A DNA stretch of 64,000 bases from Streptomyces sioyaensis. GTDB taxonomy: Bacteria; Actinomycetota; Actinomycetes; Streptomycetales; Streptomycetaceae. A program made the translations under genes and the position numbers. Under the pieces are notes generated by a model. That model had not been told where the DNA came from and searched no databases. It saw only the letters and a list, made by a program, of their open reading frames with translations. The stretch covers positions 28,714 through 92,713 of the forward strand of contig NZ_SDIF01000022.1 of the NCBI RefSeq assembly GCF_004122735.1, given 5' to 3'. This document shows, one piece after another, positions 44,442-53,306 of the stretch (its first letter is position 1; every line of letters begins with the position of its first letter).

Positions 44442-45245
44442 ATGAGACAGGTCGCACGAAAGGGCCTGATCACCGCGGCGGCCGCCAGTGGCGTACTCGC
44501 CCTGGCCGCCGGCTATGCACACGCCGACGCGGGAGCCGCCGGAGGCGCGGCCAACTCGCCCGGTGTGGGATCCGGCAACAATGTTCAGGTCCCGGTCCAT
44601 GTACCGGTGAACGCCTGCGGTAACACCGTCAATGTCGTCGGGCTGCTCAACCCCGCGTTCGGCAACCGCTGCGCCAACGGCGGCGGTGGCGCCCACCACG
44701 GCGTCCACCACCACGGTGGCGGCGGCGGTGCCGGCGCGGCCGGCCAGGCGTCGAACTCGCCGGGCATCGTGTCGGGCAACAACGTCCAGGCCCCGGTCGA
44801 CGTTCCGGTGAACGCCTGCGGCAACCAGGTCTCGGGAGGCGGGGCGCTGAACCCGGCCTTCGGCAACCACTGCGCCAATGAGACGCCGACCGGACCGGGT
44901 GTACCGCAGCACCCCGGCAGGCCCCACCACCCGGGCAAGCCGCACCACCCGGGGAAGCCGCACCACCCCGGCACGCCGGAGCACCCGGGCAGGCCCCATC
45001 ACCCGGGCACGCCGGAGCACCCGTCGACGCCGCACACCCCGGGCCAGCACACCCCGCACACGCCGGGTGTCCACCCGCCGACCGAGGGTCACACCCCGCA
45101 CGTGACGCCGGCCAAGCCCGCCAAGCCCGTCGGGCACCTCGCGCACACCGGCGCGGGGTCGATCGGGTACGCGGTGCCGGCCAGCGCCGGGCTGCTGCTC
45201 GGGGGCGCCGTGCTCTACCGTCGGGCGCGCGCCGCACGCCGGTGA
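44442..45245 (+). CDS. chpC: Long chaplin with two chaplin domains and sortase anchor (ChpC-like)
   Basis: 267-residue cell-wall-anchored chaplin. Signal peptide about 1-28; chaplin domain 1 at 37-79 with C59 and C77; a Gly/His-rich linker; domain 2 at 104-146 with C126 and C144; then a proline/histidine-rich spacer of PHHPGKPHHPGTPEHPG-type repeats (about 155-230); and a sorting signal LAHTG at 233-237 followed by a hydrophobic helix and RRARAARR. A LAxTG motif is cut by class E sortases. Domain 2 is altered where domain 1 has NTVNVVGLLN (NQVSGGGALN), so it may form fibrils less well. Named by position next to chpH; other long chaplins are possible. Confidence 0.9.
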   Translation: MRQVARKGLITAAAASGVLALAAGYAHADAGAAGGAANSPGVGSGNNVQVPVHVPVNACGNTVNVVGLLNPAFGNRCANGGGGAHHGVHHHGGGGGAGAAGQASNSPGIVSGNNVQAPVDVPVNACGNQVSGGGALNPAFGNHCANETPTGPGVPQHPGRPHHPGKPHHPGKPHHPGTPEHPGRPHHPGTPEHPSTPHTPGQHTPHTPGVHPPTEGHTPHVTPAKPAKPVGHLAHTGAGSIGYAVPASAGLLLGGAVLYRRARAARR

Positions 45246-45277
45246 CCGGCCGCGGATAGCGCACCAGGCGCACGACG

Positions 45278-45307
45278 GAGCGGGCCCCGCCTCGGCGGGG
45301 CCCGCTC
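45278..45307. terminator. Perfect GC hairpin after the long chaplin gene
   Basis: Thirteen-base arms (GAGCGGGCCCCGC and its complement) around CTCG, lying between the rightward chaplin gene and the leftward DUF5703 gene; a bidirectional terminator. Confidence 0.75.
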
Positions 45308-45332
45308 TGCTGTCCTCATCCGCCGCCGGCGG

Positions 45333-45521
45333 TCACCACGTGGCGCGGAGCTGCCGGATGATCCGGCGGCGCAGGCGTACCTTGCGGCTCCCGTCGGGAT
45401 TCAGACGCAGGCGGTCCAACTCCCAGTGTCCGTACTCGGCATGGTCGGTCAGCAGGCGTGTGGCGGCCTTCCGGGACACTCCCCGGGGCACATACACATC
45501 GCAGAATTCGTATTCCGGCAT
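45333..45521 (-). CDS. DUF5703-family small conserved protein
   Basis: 62-residue protein MPEYEFCDVYVPRGVSRKAA... with RLLTDHAEYGHWELDRLRLN and a strongly basic end (RKVRLRRRIIRQLRATW). I recognise this as a small protein conserved across Streptomyces; no function known. Divergent from the gene at 45569, sharing a 47-base promoter gap. Confidence 0.82.
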   Translation of the reverse strand: MPEYEFCDVYVPRGVSRKAATRLLTDHAEYGHWELDRLRLNPDGSRKVRLRRRIIRQLRATW

Positions 45522-45568
45522 CGCATCTATTGTGCGGGACCGGCCCCGGTACGGATAGCGTCTGCACT

Positions 45569-46243
45569 ATGTCTGATGCTGCGCAGCCTTCCGCTGCCGA
45601 GGTACGTGCCGCCGCCGAGGCGGTCAAAGCCGCGCTGGACCGTCACCTCGACGCGGTCGAACGCCGCTCGGGGCAGGATGATCCGGCTGTCTACGCCGCG
45701 TTCGACGAGCTCGCCGCGGCGGCTGAGGTCTATGACGAGCTGCTGTACGACACCTACGACGAGGTCACCCCCTTCGAGATCCCCGGAAGCGACGCGCTGC
45801 CCGCCTATGCGGGCCCGGAGGAGCCAAGTGCGCTGAGCGTGCTGATCCGGCGCGACTACACCGTCGCCGAACCGCAGCGGCTGCTGCACCAGGCACAGCG
45901 CATCGCCGATCTTGATCCGGACGCCGCCGACGAGGCCGCGGGCGGGGGTGCCGACGCCGCCGCGGTCGTCGGCACCAGCGTGCATGCCGCGCTCGGTGTG
46001 CTGTTCGGCGAGTTCGAACCGGACGAGATCGCCTCCCGGCACAAGGAGTTCGGCCTGGAGGAGGGCGATTCCACCTTGTGGGTGGCGGCCGGCGACGACC
46101 CGGCCGAGCCGGGGGAGTGGCTGTCCGCCCCCTTCGACCAGGCGGATCCCCAGCGGGTCGTCTGCCGCTTCGATGTCAGCGCGGTCTTCGACGAGGAACT
46201 CGGCGACGACGATCTGATGGAGCCGCTCGACCACGAGCGGTGA
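45569..46243 (+). CDS. Conserved hypothetical protein, acidic, Streptomyces-type
   Basis: 224-residue soluble acidic protein with an alanine-rich helical N-terminus (VRAAAEAVKAALDRHLDAVE), a conserved block ALSVLIRRDYTVAEPQRLLH and FGEFEPDEIASRHKEFGLEE, and an acidic end. No catalytic motif, signal peptide or membrane helix seen. The order next to DUF5703 and the chaplins is, to my memory, conserved in Streptomyces. The GTG/ATG alternatives upstream lack coding character; ATG 45569 chosen. Confidence 0.75.
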   Translation: MSDAAQPSAAEVRAAAEAVKAALDRHLDAVERRSGQDDPAVYAAFDELAAAAEVYDELLYDTYDEVTPFEIPGSDALPAYAGPEEPSALSVLIRRDYTVAEPQRLLHQAQRIADLDPDAADEAAGGGADAAAVVGTSVHAALGVLFGEFEPDEIASRHKEFGLEEGDSTLWVAAGDDPAEPGEWLSAPFDQADPQRVVCRFDVSAVFDEELGDDDLMEPLDHER

Positions 46244-46245
46244 GT

Positions 46246-46287
46246 CCGGGTCGGGGTGCGCTGCCGTGGCGCCGCACTCCGACCCGG
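46246..46287. terminator. Hairpin just after the acidic hypothetical gene
   Basis: Arms CCGGGTCGGGGTGCG and CGCACTCCGACCCGG, pairing with a single G-U; begins 2 bases after the stop codon. First of two hairpins between convergent genes. Confidence 0.6.
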
Positions 46288-46307
46288 GTACGACCCCGGG
46301 TACGACG

Positions 46308-46349
46308 CTGCCCCGGCGGTCGGCGGAATCCTGCCGACCGCCGGGGCAG
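46308..46349. terminator. Perfect 17-bp stem hairpin between convergent genes
   Basis: Arms CTGCCCCGGCGGTCGGC and its exact complement with an 8-base loop, 29 bases before the stop of the leftward helicase-like gene. Confidence 0.7.
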
Positions 46350-46378
46350 TGGGCGTACGGGGCGCCGGCGGGCCGGGC

Positions 46379-48952
46379 TCAGTCGGCCGCCGACGGCTCC
46401 TGCGTGGTCTGCACGCTCTGCTGGAGCAGGGTGCGCAGCCGGGTGGTGCGCTCCTTGACGGGCACCTCGGCGACCGCCCTGGGCAGGGCCTGGTCGACGC
46501 CCTGGACCACCGACAGATGGCGCTCGCCGCGGCTGAAGGCGGTGTAGACCCAGGCGCGGGTCAGGCCGCCGGCGGCATCCCCGGGGAGCACGACCACCGC
46601 GGCGGGCCAGCGCATCCCGGCCGCCTGGTGCGCGGTGAGCGCCCAGCCGTGGCGTACGGCTCCCGCGCCGACCTGCTCGCGCGGCACCACGACCGCGGCG
46701 CCGTCGCAGTCGAGCCGCAGCCCGGCCGCGTCCGCGCCGGTGACCGTGCCGGGCACCGTACGGCCGGGTGCGGGGGCGTAGGCCACGCGGTCGCCGGGGT
46801 CGAAGCCGCCGAACCGGCCGGGGCCGGGGTTGAGCCGCTCCTTGAGGGCGGCGTTCAGCGCACGGGTGCCGGCCGCGCCGCCGTGGCCGACCGTGATGAC
46901 CTGGGTCCGGTCCGCGGGGACACCCAGCGCCCGGGGCACGGAGTCCGCGACCAGCTGGACGGTGCGGTGCACCGCCTCCCCGGCATCCCGTGCCGGGACG
47001 ATCACCACCTCCTTGCCGGGCGCTTCGACCTGGCTCAACTCGCCGATGCCGATGCCGGACACCAGCTCGCCGATCGGGCCGAAGTCCGGGGTACGGGAGG
47101 CGACCTGGGGGCAGAAGCGGGCCGCGAGCAGATCGGCGAACAGCCGGCCGGGACCGGCCGACCACAGGACGCCCGGGTCGCCGCTGAGCACCAGCCGGGT
47201 CCCGTCGGGCAGCGACTCGACGAGCAGCGCGGCGGTCTCCAGATCCAGCTGCGGGGCGTCCAGCACCACCAGCAGATCGAGCGCGAGGGCGCCGTCCGCG
47301 TCCCGCCCGGGGCCCTGCTGCCCGGACAGCAGGGCGGACACGGTCACGGCGGCCGTGTCGACGGCCGTGGCGCCGGGCGCGCACTCGGTGAGGTCGCCGG
47401 CCAGGCGCCGGCGGCCGTTCTCGGTATGCGTGGCGCCGAAGGCCCGCAGGCCCAGCGAGCGGGCCGCGGCGAGCAGCGCGGCCGGTTCGGCGCGGGCCGC
47501 CTCGGCGCCCGTGTGTGCCACCAGGCCGCTGTGGGCGGCGGAGCGGATGAGCTCCGCGGCGGAGGGCGACGGTGCGGCGGCCGCCGCGGCCTCCCACTCG
47601 GCGGCGGAGGGACGGACGGGGCGGGCGGCGGTGGTGGTGTCGTCGGTGGTGTCGTGTGGGGTGCCGTTGGCGTGGTCGGAGGGACGGACGGCCGCCGCCC
47701 CGGCCCCGGTGCCGTTGTCGGTGTCGGCAGCCGGGGTGGTGTCGGTCGGCGCGGCCGGGCGCTCCTCGTCGGCTGCCGGTGCCGGTGCCGGTTCCGGTTC
47801 GGCCGTGGTGTCCTCGGCAGTTGTGGCGTCCTCAGCCGTGGCGTCCTCGTCCGGAGCCGGGCCGTCCGCCGGGCGGTCCTCCGGCCCGGCAGCCGCTGCG
47901 AAGGTGTTCAGCAGCCGCGCCAGCCCGTCGGCGACGCTCTCCTCGGCCATCGCGAACCGGTCCAGGCCGAGCAGGATCCGGACCGGCTGCGCTTCCTCCC
48001 CGTCCTCGTCCGTGACGGGACGTGGCCTGCCCGGTTCCTCGATGGCGTCCTGGAAGACCAGCACGGCACCGTCCGCGATGGCGGTCTGCAGGGCGTCATC
48101 GGGGTCGGGCACCGCGCGCTGGGCGAGCGACGCGCGCAGCGCGGATGCCTCCAGCGCGGAGTGCCCCGCGACGGCGGCCTGCTCCAACAGCCAGCCGACC
48201 AGGGCCTGGGCGCGCCGCTCGTCGCCCGGCCCGCAGGCGGGGCCGAGCAGTGCGCGGGCAAAGCCGTCGGCCTGCTCGGGGCGGACCCCGGGCACGGCGA
48301 GCAGCTGCCAGGGGTCCTCGCGCAGCGCCTCGGCGGCCCGCTCCCCGAGCACCTCGGCGGCCCGGTCCGCCAACGTCTCGGGGGCGCCGCCGGCCGCGAG
48401 GACCTGCCGTACGCCCTCGGCTCCGGGCGCGTACGCCGCCGGGCCGGGGGCCGCTGCGGGGCCGGTGGGGCCGGTGCGGGCGGCTGCCCCGGCGGCCGGT
48501 CCGGTGGCGCCGCCGTCCACGACGGGAGGACGGGCCGGGACGCCGGCCTCGGGGGCGGGCTGCTGCCGGGCCCCTTCCGGGGCCGGGCCGGCCGGGCGGC
48601 CCTGGGGAGCCTGGGGGGCAGGGCTGCCGGGCGACGGGGCGCCCTGGGCGGGCCCCCGGCCGGCGGGCGCGGCCGGCTTGGCCGGGCGCGGGGCGTCGTT
48701 GAAGAACGAGGCGGCCGAGCGCTCGCCGCTCTCCACGGCCCGCACCGCCGCGGCCAGCGCCGCGGCGGTCGCCTGGGCAGATCCGGACGCCGCGGTGTCC
48801 CGCGCCGCACCGGCCGGGGCTTCTCCGCTCGGAGCCGCGGCCTCCGTCTTCCCGCCCGGCGCCGCCGCGGCGCCGGGCGTCTGGGCATCCGCGGTCCCGG
48901 GCGCGGCCTCCTGCTCGGGCGGGGTGTCGCCGGCGGGGCGGTCGGTACTCAC
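46379..48952 (-). CDS. RecD2/TraA-like helicase-fold protein lacking Walker A
   Basis: 857 residues. The first 180 are alanine/proline-rich and probably disordered. A helix-hairpin-helix-like region follows (EVLGERAAEALREDPWQLLA, VPGVRPEQADGFARALLG), as in RecD2. The motor region then has LLVVLDAPQLDLETAALLVE, GTRLVLSGDPGVLWSAGPGR and a UvrD_C_2-like end (GWALTAHQAAGMRWPAAVVV, TRAWVYTAFSRGERHLSVVQ). Where the P-loop should be the protein reads SGLVAHTGAEAARAEPAALL, with no GxxxxGK[ST]. It is unlikely to hydrolyse ATP as a normal helicase. GTG start 48952 overlaps the stop of the aldo/keto reductase gene by GTGA. Confidence 0.82.
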   Translation of the reverse strand: MSTDRPAGDTPPEQEAAPGTADAQTPGAAAAPGGKTEAAAPSGEAPAGAARDTAASGSAQATAAALAAAVRAVESGERSAASFFNDAPRPAKPAAPAGRGPAQGAPSPGSPAPQAPQGRPAGPAPEGARQQPAPEAGVPARPPVVDGGATGPAAGAAARTGPTGPAAAPGPAAYAPGAEGVRQVLAAGGAPETLADRAAEVLGERAAEALREDPWQLLAVPGVRPEQADGFARALLGPACGPGDERRAQALVGWLLEQAAVAGHSALEASALRASLAQRAVPDPDDALQTAIADGAVLVFQDAIEEPGRPRPVTDEDGEEAQPVRILLGLDRFAMAEESVADGLARLLNTFAAAAGPEDRPADGPAPDEDATAEDATTAEDTTAEPEPAPAPAADEERPAAPTDTTPAADTDNGTGAGAAAVRPSDHANGTPHDTTDDTTTAARPVRPSAAEWEAAAAAAPSPSAAELIRSAAHSGLVAHTGAEAARAEPAALLAAARSLGLRAFGATHTENGRRRLAGDLTECAPGATAVDTAAVTVSALLSGQQGPGRDADGALALDLLVVLDAPQLDLETAALLVESLPDGTRLVLSGDPGVLWSAGPGRLFADLLAARFCPQVASRTPDFGPIGELVSGIGIGELSQVEAPGKEVVIVPARDAGEAVHRTVQLVADSVPRALGVPADRTQVITVGHGGAAGTRALNAALKERLNPGPGRFGGFDPGDRVAYAPAPGRTVPGTVTGADAAGLRLDCDGAAVVVPREQVGAGAVRHGWALTAHQAAGMRWPAAVVVLPGDAAGGLTRAWVYTAFSRGERHLSVVQGVDQALPRAVAEVPVKERTTRLRTLLQQSVQTTQEPSAAD

Positions 48953-49932
48953 AGCGTGCTCCAGTCCTGATCGGGGTAGTGGTGCACCGGAGCCGATACA
49001 TCGTCCAGCGCCCGGCGGATCTCGTCAGGAAGACTAAGGGCCTCCACTGACAATGCCGCGCTGAGCTGCTGTGCTGTGCGGGCGCCGAGGATCGGCGCGG
49101 TCACTCCGGGACGGTCGCGGACCCAGGAGAGCGCGACCTGGAGCGGGGTGACGGCCAGTCCGTCGGCGGCGGTGGCGACCGCGTCCACGACCCGGCGGGC
49201 CGTCTCGTCGAGATACGGCGCGACGAACGGCGCCATGTGATCCGAGCCGCCGCGCGAATCGGCCGGGGTCCCATGGCGGTACTTGGCGGTCAGCACACCG
49301 CGGCCCAGCGGCGACGACGGCAGCAGGCCGATGCCGAGATCGAGCGCCGCGGGCAGCACCTCCCGCTCCACGCCGCGCTGGAGCAGGGAGTACTCCATCT
49401 GTGTGCTCGCCAGGCGGTGGCGCCCACCGGGCACCGCGAGCTGCCAGGTGCCGGCCTTGGCGAGCTGCCAGCCGGAGAAGTTCGACACCCCCACATAGCG
49501 CGCCCGGCCGCTGCTGACGGCGAGGTCGAGGGCGGCCAGGGTCTCCTCCAGCGGCGTGTGCGGATCGAACGCGTGCAGCTGCCAGAGGTCGACGTAGTCC
49601 GTGCCCAGCCGCTCCAGGGACGCGTCCAGGGCGGCGAGGAGATGGCGCCGGGAGCAGTCGACCCGGCGGTCCGCCTCCAGGACGCTGCCGGCCTTGGTCG
49701 CGATCACCAGATCGGCGCGCGGCACGAGCTCTTCCATCAGCCGGCCCAGGAGGTATTCGGCAGCGCCGTCCGCGTAGATGTCGGCGGTGTCCACGAGGGT
49801 GCCGCCGGCCTCCCAGAACGCCTTGAGCTGGTCGGCGGCTTCCTGCTCGTCCGTGTCGCGGGCCCAGTTCAGGGTGCCGAGCCCGAGGCGGGTCACGCGC
49901 AGGCCCGTACGGCCGAGGTGCCTTTGCTCCAT
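48949..49932 (-). CDS. Aldo/keto reductase
   Basis: 327-residue NADPH-dependent TIM-barrel oxidoreductase. The tetrad residues sit in LVDTADIYADG (Asp, Tyr), LVIATKAGS (Lys) and DLWQLHAFDP (His), and the cofactor region in APILGARTAQQL. The ATG at 49932 begins MEQRHLGRTGLRVTRLGLGT, the standard family start; the upstream extension is non-coding. Upstream of and coupled to the helicase-like gene, although no functional link is obvious. Substrate unknown. Confidence 0.9.
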   Translation of the reverse strand: MEQRHLGRTGLRVTRLGLGTLNWARDTDEQEAADQLKAFWEAGGTLVDTADIYADGAAEYLLGRLMEELVPRADLVIATKAGSVLEADRRVDCSRRHLLAALDASLERLGTDYVDLWQLHAFDPHTPLEETLAALDLAVSSGRARYVGVSNFSGWQLAKAGTWQLAVPGGRHRLASTQMEYSLLQRGVEREVLPAALDLGIGLLPSSPLGRGVLTAKYRHGTPADSRGGSDHMAPFVAPYLDETARRVVDAVATAADGLAVTPLQVALSWVRDRPGVTAPILGARTAQQLSAALSVEALSLPDEIRRALDDVSAPVHHYPDQDWSTL

Positions 49933-50059
49933 GAGCCTTGAGATTACTGGCCGCGCGCGAGGATCAGGGGACCTGTGGACAACCCGCCGATGACGGCCGG
50001 CGCAGGCGCGCGCTACAGTCCCCGGAACAGCGACGTTACCGATCGGTAAGGGGAGCGGC

Positions 50060-51115
50060 ATGAGGCTTGGCATCAACCTCGGCTACTGGGGCGCCGGGAT
50101 GGATTCCGACAATCTCGCGGTGGCGCAGGAAGCCGACCGCCTCGGATACTCCGTCTGCTGGGCCGCCGAGGCCTACGGCTCCGACGCCGCAACGGTCCTC
50201 TCCTGGGTCGCCGCCCAGACCGAGCGCATCGACATCGGTTCGGCGATCTTCCAGATCCCGGCGCGCGCGCCCGCCATGACCGCGATGACGGCCGCGACCC
50301 TGGACTCGCTCTCCGGCGGCCGCTTCCGGCTGGGCCTGGGCGTCTCCGGGCCGCAGGTCTCCGAGGGCTGGTACGGCGTCAAGTTCGACAAGCCGCTGGC
50401 CCGCACCCGGGAGTACGTGGACATCGTCCGCAAGGCCATGACCCGCGAGCGGCTGTCCTACGAGGGCGAGCACTGGACCCTGCCGCTGCCCGGTGGCCCC
50501 GGCAAGCCGCTGAAGCTCACCGTGCACCCGCAGCGCGAGCACATCCCGCTCTACATCGCCGCGATCGGTCCGAAGAACCTGGAGCAGACCGGCGAGATCG
50601 CCGACGGCGCGCTGCTGATCTTCCCCGCCGTCGAGCATCTGGAGGAGACCGCGCTCACCCACCTCCGCGCCGGCCGCGAGAAGGCGGGCAAGACGCTGGA
50701 CGGGTTCGACATCTGTCCGACGCTGCCGCTGGCCGTGGGCGCGGACAAGGACGTCAGCGCGCTGGCCGACATCTTCCGCCCGTACACCGCCCTGTACGTC
50801 GGCGGCATGGGCAGCCCGAAGCAGAACTTCTACAACCAGCTGGCCCGGCGCATGGGGTACGAGAAGGAAGCCGCCGAGATCCAGGACAGGTACCTGTCCG
50901 GCGACAAGGAGGGCGCCGCCGCCGCGATCCCGGAGCGGCTGATCGACCAGACCACGCTGCTCGGTTCCGTCGAGCGGATCGCGGAGCGGATGCAGGCCTA
51001 CGCGGCGGCGGGCGTGACCACACTGTCGCTGGCCCCGGCGGGCTTCGCCCTGGAGGACCGGCTGGCGTCGCTGCGGGCGGGCATCGAGGCCCTGGAGCGC
51101 GCCGGACTGGCGTAG
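50060..51115 (+). CDS. LLM-class F420-dependent oxidoreductase
   Basis: 351-residue luciferase-like TIM-barrel enzyme that uses coenzyme F420. LGINLGYWGAGMDSDNLAVA at the start, AAEAYGSDAATVLSWVAAQT, LGLGVSGPQVSEGWYGVKFD, and a C-terminal GVTTLSLAPAGF are typical of the LLM F420 group of actinobacteria. ATG 50060 has AAGGGGAG upstream. Divergent from the aldo/keto reductase. Substrate unknown. Confidence 0.9.
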   Translation: MRLGINLGYWGAGMDSDNLAVAQEADRLGYSVCWAAEAYGSDAATVLSWVAAQTERIDIGSAIFQIPARAPAMTAMTAATLDSLSGGRFRLGLGVSGPQVSEGWYGVKFDKPLARTREYVDIVRKAMTRERLSYEGEHWTLPLPGGPGKPLKLTVHPQREHIPLYIAAIGPKNLEQTGEIADGALLIFPAVEHLEETALTHLRAGREKAGKTLDGFDICPTLPLAVGADKDVSALADIFRPYTALYVGGMGSPKQNFYNQLARRMGYEKEAAEIQDRYLSGDKEGAAAAIPERLIDQTTLLGSVERIAERMQAYAAAGVTTLSLAPAGFALEDRLASLRAGIEALERAGLA

Positions 51116-51426
51116 GGTCTGTCGTTTGGATCAGGCCTTGGTCCCTCAGGGGCGCCGGGTCTGCGCGGGGGCCGCTCGGCCCGTCCCGTCACGGTCCGGC
51201 GCCATGACGCCGGACCGGACATACGCAGCGGCCGTGGTGGGGGCTCGGGGGAACCTCCCCGCCACGACCGTCGCGCTGCACAACGCGGTGGCGGGCAGGC
51301 TGGTTACGCCCGCCACGGGGGCGGCTGCCGCCCGAACGGGCCAAGGGCCCGTGACTGCGGTTGCCGCCCACGGAACACCCCACTTGACTCGTTCTTTGCG
51401 GGTGTGTCCGTTCGGAGGTGGCGCAG
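51116..51426. other. 310-base gap; begins with an insertion-sequence-end-like motif
   Basis: The first bases after the F420 gene read GGGTCTGTCGTTTGGATCAG, which resembles sequence I associate with ends of Streptomyces insertion elements. No second end or transposase is present. Nothing else is recognised before the ferritin-like gene. Confidence 0.3.
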
Positions 51427-52215
51427 ATGTTCTCGGCCCGAAGCCTGTTCCAGGAGATCGTCGACAACGACGACTCCTACCGACTGTTCTGTTCCATCGC
51501 GGCGAGCGGCGAGGCCCAGGGCGGCTGGGAGAACGGCCGGATCGCCGCGCTGATCCCGGTCTCCATGCGCGCGCTGGCGCCCAAGGTCAGCCGGCACGGC
51601 GCCGACGAGGACAAACACGGCCGGATCTTCCACGCCCTGATGCGCCGGCGCGGCCTGACGCCCACCACGGTCCCCGAAGAGACCGACTACACCGCCCTGC
51701 TGGAGCGGCACGGCATCGGTCTGGCGCACGACAAGCTGCGCCGCAACGAGCCGCTCACCGAGCACGACATCATCACCTACCTCGCCCACAGCCGGGTCAC
51801 CGAACAGCGCGCCGCCGACCAGATGGAGATGCTCACCCGGTACTTCGGCGACCACCCCGAGGTGGGCAAGGCGATCCGGATGATCGGCCATGACGAGGCG
51901 AACCACCTCGCCTACTGCCACGAGGAGCTGCTGCGGCTGGCCGGCGCCGGGCACGGCCGGACCATCCAGCGCATCCTGCACGAGTGTGCCCGTGCCGAGA
52001 TCGCCATCTACCGGGACGTCAGCCTGGCCGTGATGGACCACATGGGCCGCATCTTGTCGTGGCCGAAGGCGAAGTCCGCCGCGCTCGCCACCGGGATCCG
52101 GGCGATGTACGCCTATGAGCGGCTGGGCGGCTGGCGGCGGATGGTCAGCCTCCAGATGCCCGAGCAGCGAGACGCGCTGGGCGGGCCGGCGGCCTCGGCA
52201 CCGGAATTCGCCTGA
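51427..52215 (+). CDS. Ferritin-like domain protein
   Basis: 262-residue all-helical protein. Repeated Glu/His-containing helices (LAPKVSRHGADEDKHGRIFH, HSRVTEQRAADQMEMLTRYF, MIGHDEANHLAYCHEELLRL, CARAEIAIYRDVSLAVMDHM) fit a four-helix di-iron ferritin-like fold with several ExxH pairs. Whether it is an oxidase, hydroxylase or iron store is unknown. ATG 51427 with GGAGGTGG upstream; an in-frame GTG at 51418 overlaps that site. Convergent with corA. Confidence 0.75.
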   Translation: MFSARSLFQEIVDNDDSYRLFCSIAASGEAQGGWENGRIAALIPVSMRALAPKVSRHGADEDKHGRIFHALMRRRGLTPTTVPEETDYTALLERHGIGLAHDKLRRNEPLTEHDIITYLAHSRVTEQRAADQMEMLTRYFGDHPEVGKAIRMIGHDEANHLAYCHEELLRLAGAGHGRTIQRILHECARAEIAIYRDVSLAVMDHMGRILSWPKAKSAALATGIRAMYAYERLGGWRRMVSLQMPEQRDALGGPAASAPEFA

Positions 52216-52243
52216 GCCTCCCGCCCGGAGGCGCCGGGAGGCT
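52215..52243. terminator. Hairpin between ferritin-like and corA genes
   Basis: Arms AGCCTCCCG and CGGGAGGCT with an 11-base loop, in the 36-base convergent gap. Confidence 0.65.
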
Positions 52244-52251
52244 CCCCGGCG

Positions 52252-53247
52252 TCACAGCCAGCCGCGGCGCTTGAACAGCCGGTACAGCGACACCTCGATG
52301 ACGACCATCAGCCCCAGGATCACCGGATACCCCAGGTGCCACTGCAGCTCCGGCATGTCGTGGAAGTTCATGCCGTAGATGCCGGCGATCAGCGTGGGGA
52401 CGGCCGCCAGCGCCGCCCAGGAAGAGATCTTGCGCATGTCGTCGTTCTGCCGTACGCCCATCTGCGCGAGATGGGCGGCGAGAATGTCCGAGAGCAGCCG
52501 GTCCAGGCCCTCCACCGACTCGTTGGCGCGGGTGAGGTGGTCCTCGACATCGCGGAAGAACGGGCGGGCGTGGTCATGGACGAACGGCACCCCGGGGTTC
52601 TGCAGCCGGGCCATCGGCTCCGCCAACGGGCCGGTCGCCCGGCGGAATTCGAGCACCTCGCGCTTGAAGGCGTAGATCTCGGCGGCGGTGTTCCGGGTGT
52701 CCTGGCCGCGCACCGGAGCGAACACCTCCGCCTCCAACTCCTCCAGGTCCACCTGGAGTTCGGCCGCCACCTCGATGTAGTGGTCCACCACCGCGTCGCT
52801 GACCGCGTACAGCACCGCTCCCGGGCCGTGCCGCAGGATCTCCGGGTGCTCCTCCAGCCGGTGCCGTACCGCGGTCAGGGGGCTGGCCTCCCCGTGGCGG
52901 ACGGTCACCACGAACGAGTCGCCGACGAAGACCATCAGCTCCGAAGCGGTCACCGTGTCCGCCCGGTCGTCGTAGGTGACCGGCTTCAGCACCATGAACA
53001 GGGAATCGTCGTAGACCTCCAGCTTGGGCCGCTGGTGTGCCTTGAGGGCGTCCTCGACCGCCAGCGGATGCAGCGCGAACTCGGACCTGACGAGTGCGAA
53101 CTCCTCCTCCGTCGGCTCGTACATCCCCAGCCACAGGAAGGAATGTCCCTCGGCCCGCGCCGCATGCAGGGCATCGGAGAAGTCCGTCGCGCACTCGTTG
53201 CGACGGCCTTCCCGGTAGATGGCGCAGTCCACGATCACATCTGGCAT
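52252..53247 (-). CDS. corA: CorA-type magnesium/cobalt transporter
   Basis: 331-residue homopentameric Mg2+/Co2+ channel. Large cytosolic N-terminal domain, long helix (RNTAAEIYAFKREVLEFRRA and LLSDILAAHLAQMGVRQNDD), then two C-terminal transmembrane helices with the selectivity motif GMN in IAGIYGMNFHDMPE and the basic end FKRRGWL. ATG 53247 (MPDVIVDCAIY) chosen over 53268. Divergent from the histidine phosphatase gene. Confidence 0.93.
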   Translation of the reverse strand: MPDVIVDCAIYREGRRNECATDFSDALHAARAEGHSFLWLGMYEPTEEEFALVRSEFALHPLAVEDALKAHQRPKLEVYDDSLFMVLKPVTYDDRADTVTASELMVFVGDSFVVTVRHGEASPLTAVRHRLEEHPEILRHGPGAVLYAVSDAVVDHYIEVAAELQVDLEELEAEVFAPVRGQDTRNTAAEIYAFKREVLEFRRATGPLAEPMARLQNPGVPFVHDHARPFFRDVEDHLTRANESVEGLDRLLSDILAAHLAQMGVRQNDDMRKISSWAALAAVPTLIAGIYGMNFHDMPELQWHLGYPVILGLMVVIEVSLYRLFKRRGWL

Positions 53248-53306
53248 TCTCGCCCCTCGCCCGGCCACCTGCCAGAAAGGCGACCGCGGAACGTAGGCTG
53301 GCGGTC

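Noticed and set aside
46256..49037. Very long plus-strand frames opposite the helicase-like gene
   Set aside because: Glycine/arginine- or serine-rich shadows of G+C-biased coding on the other strand; no motif or ribosome site.
51116..51140. Sequence like an insertion-element end after the F420 gene
   Set aside because: Only one short end is visible, with no partner repeat or transposase, so no mobile element is called.
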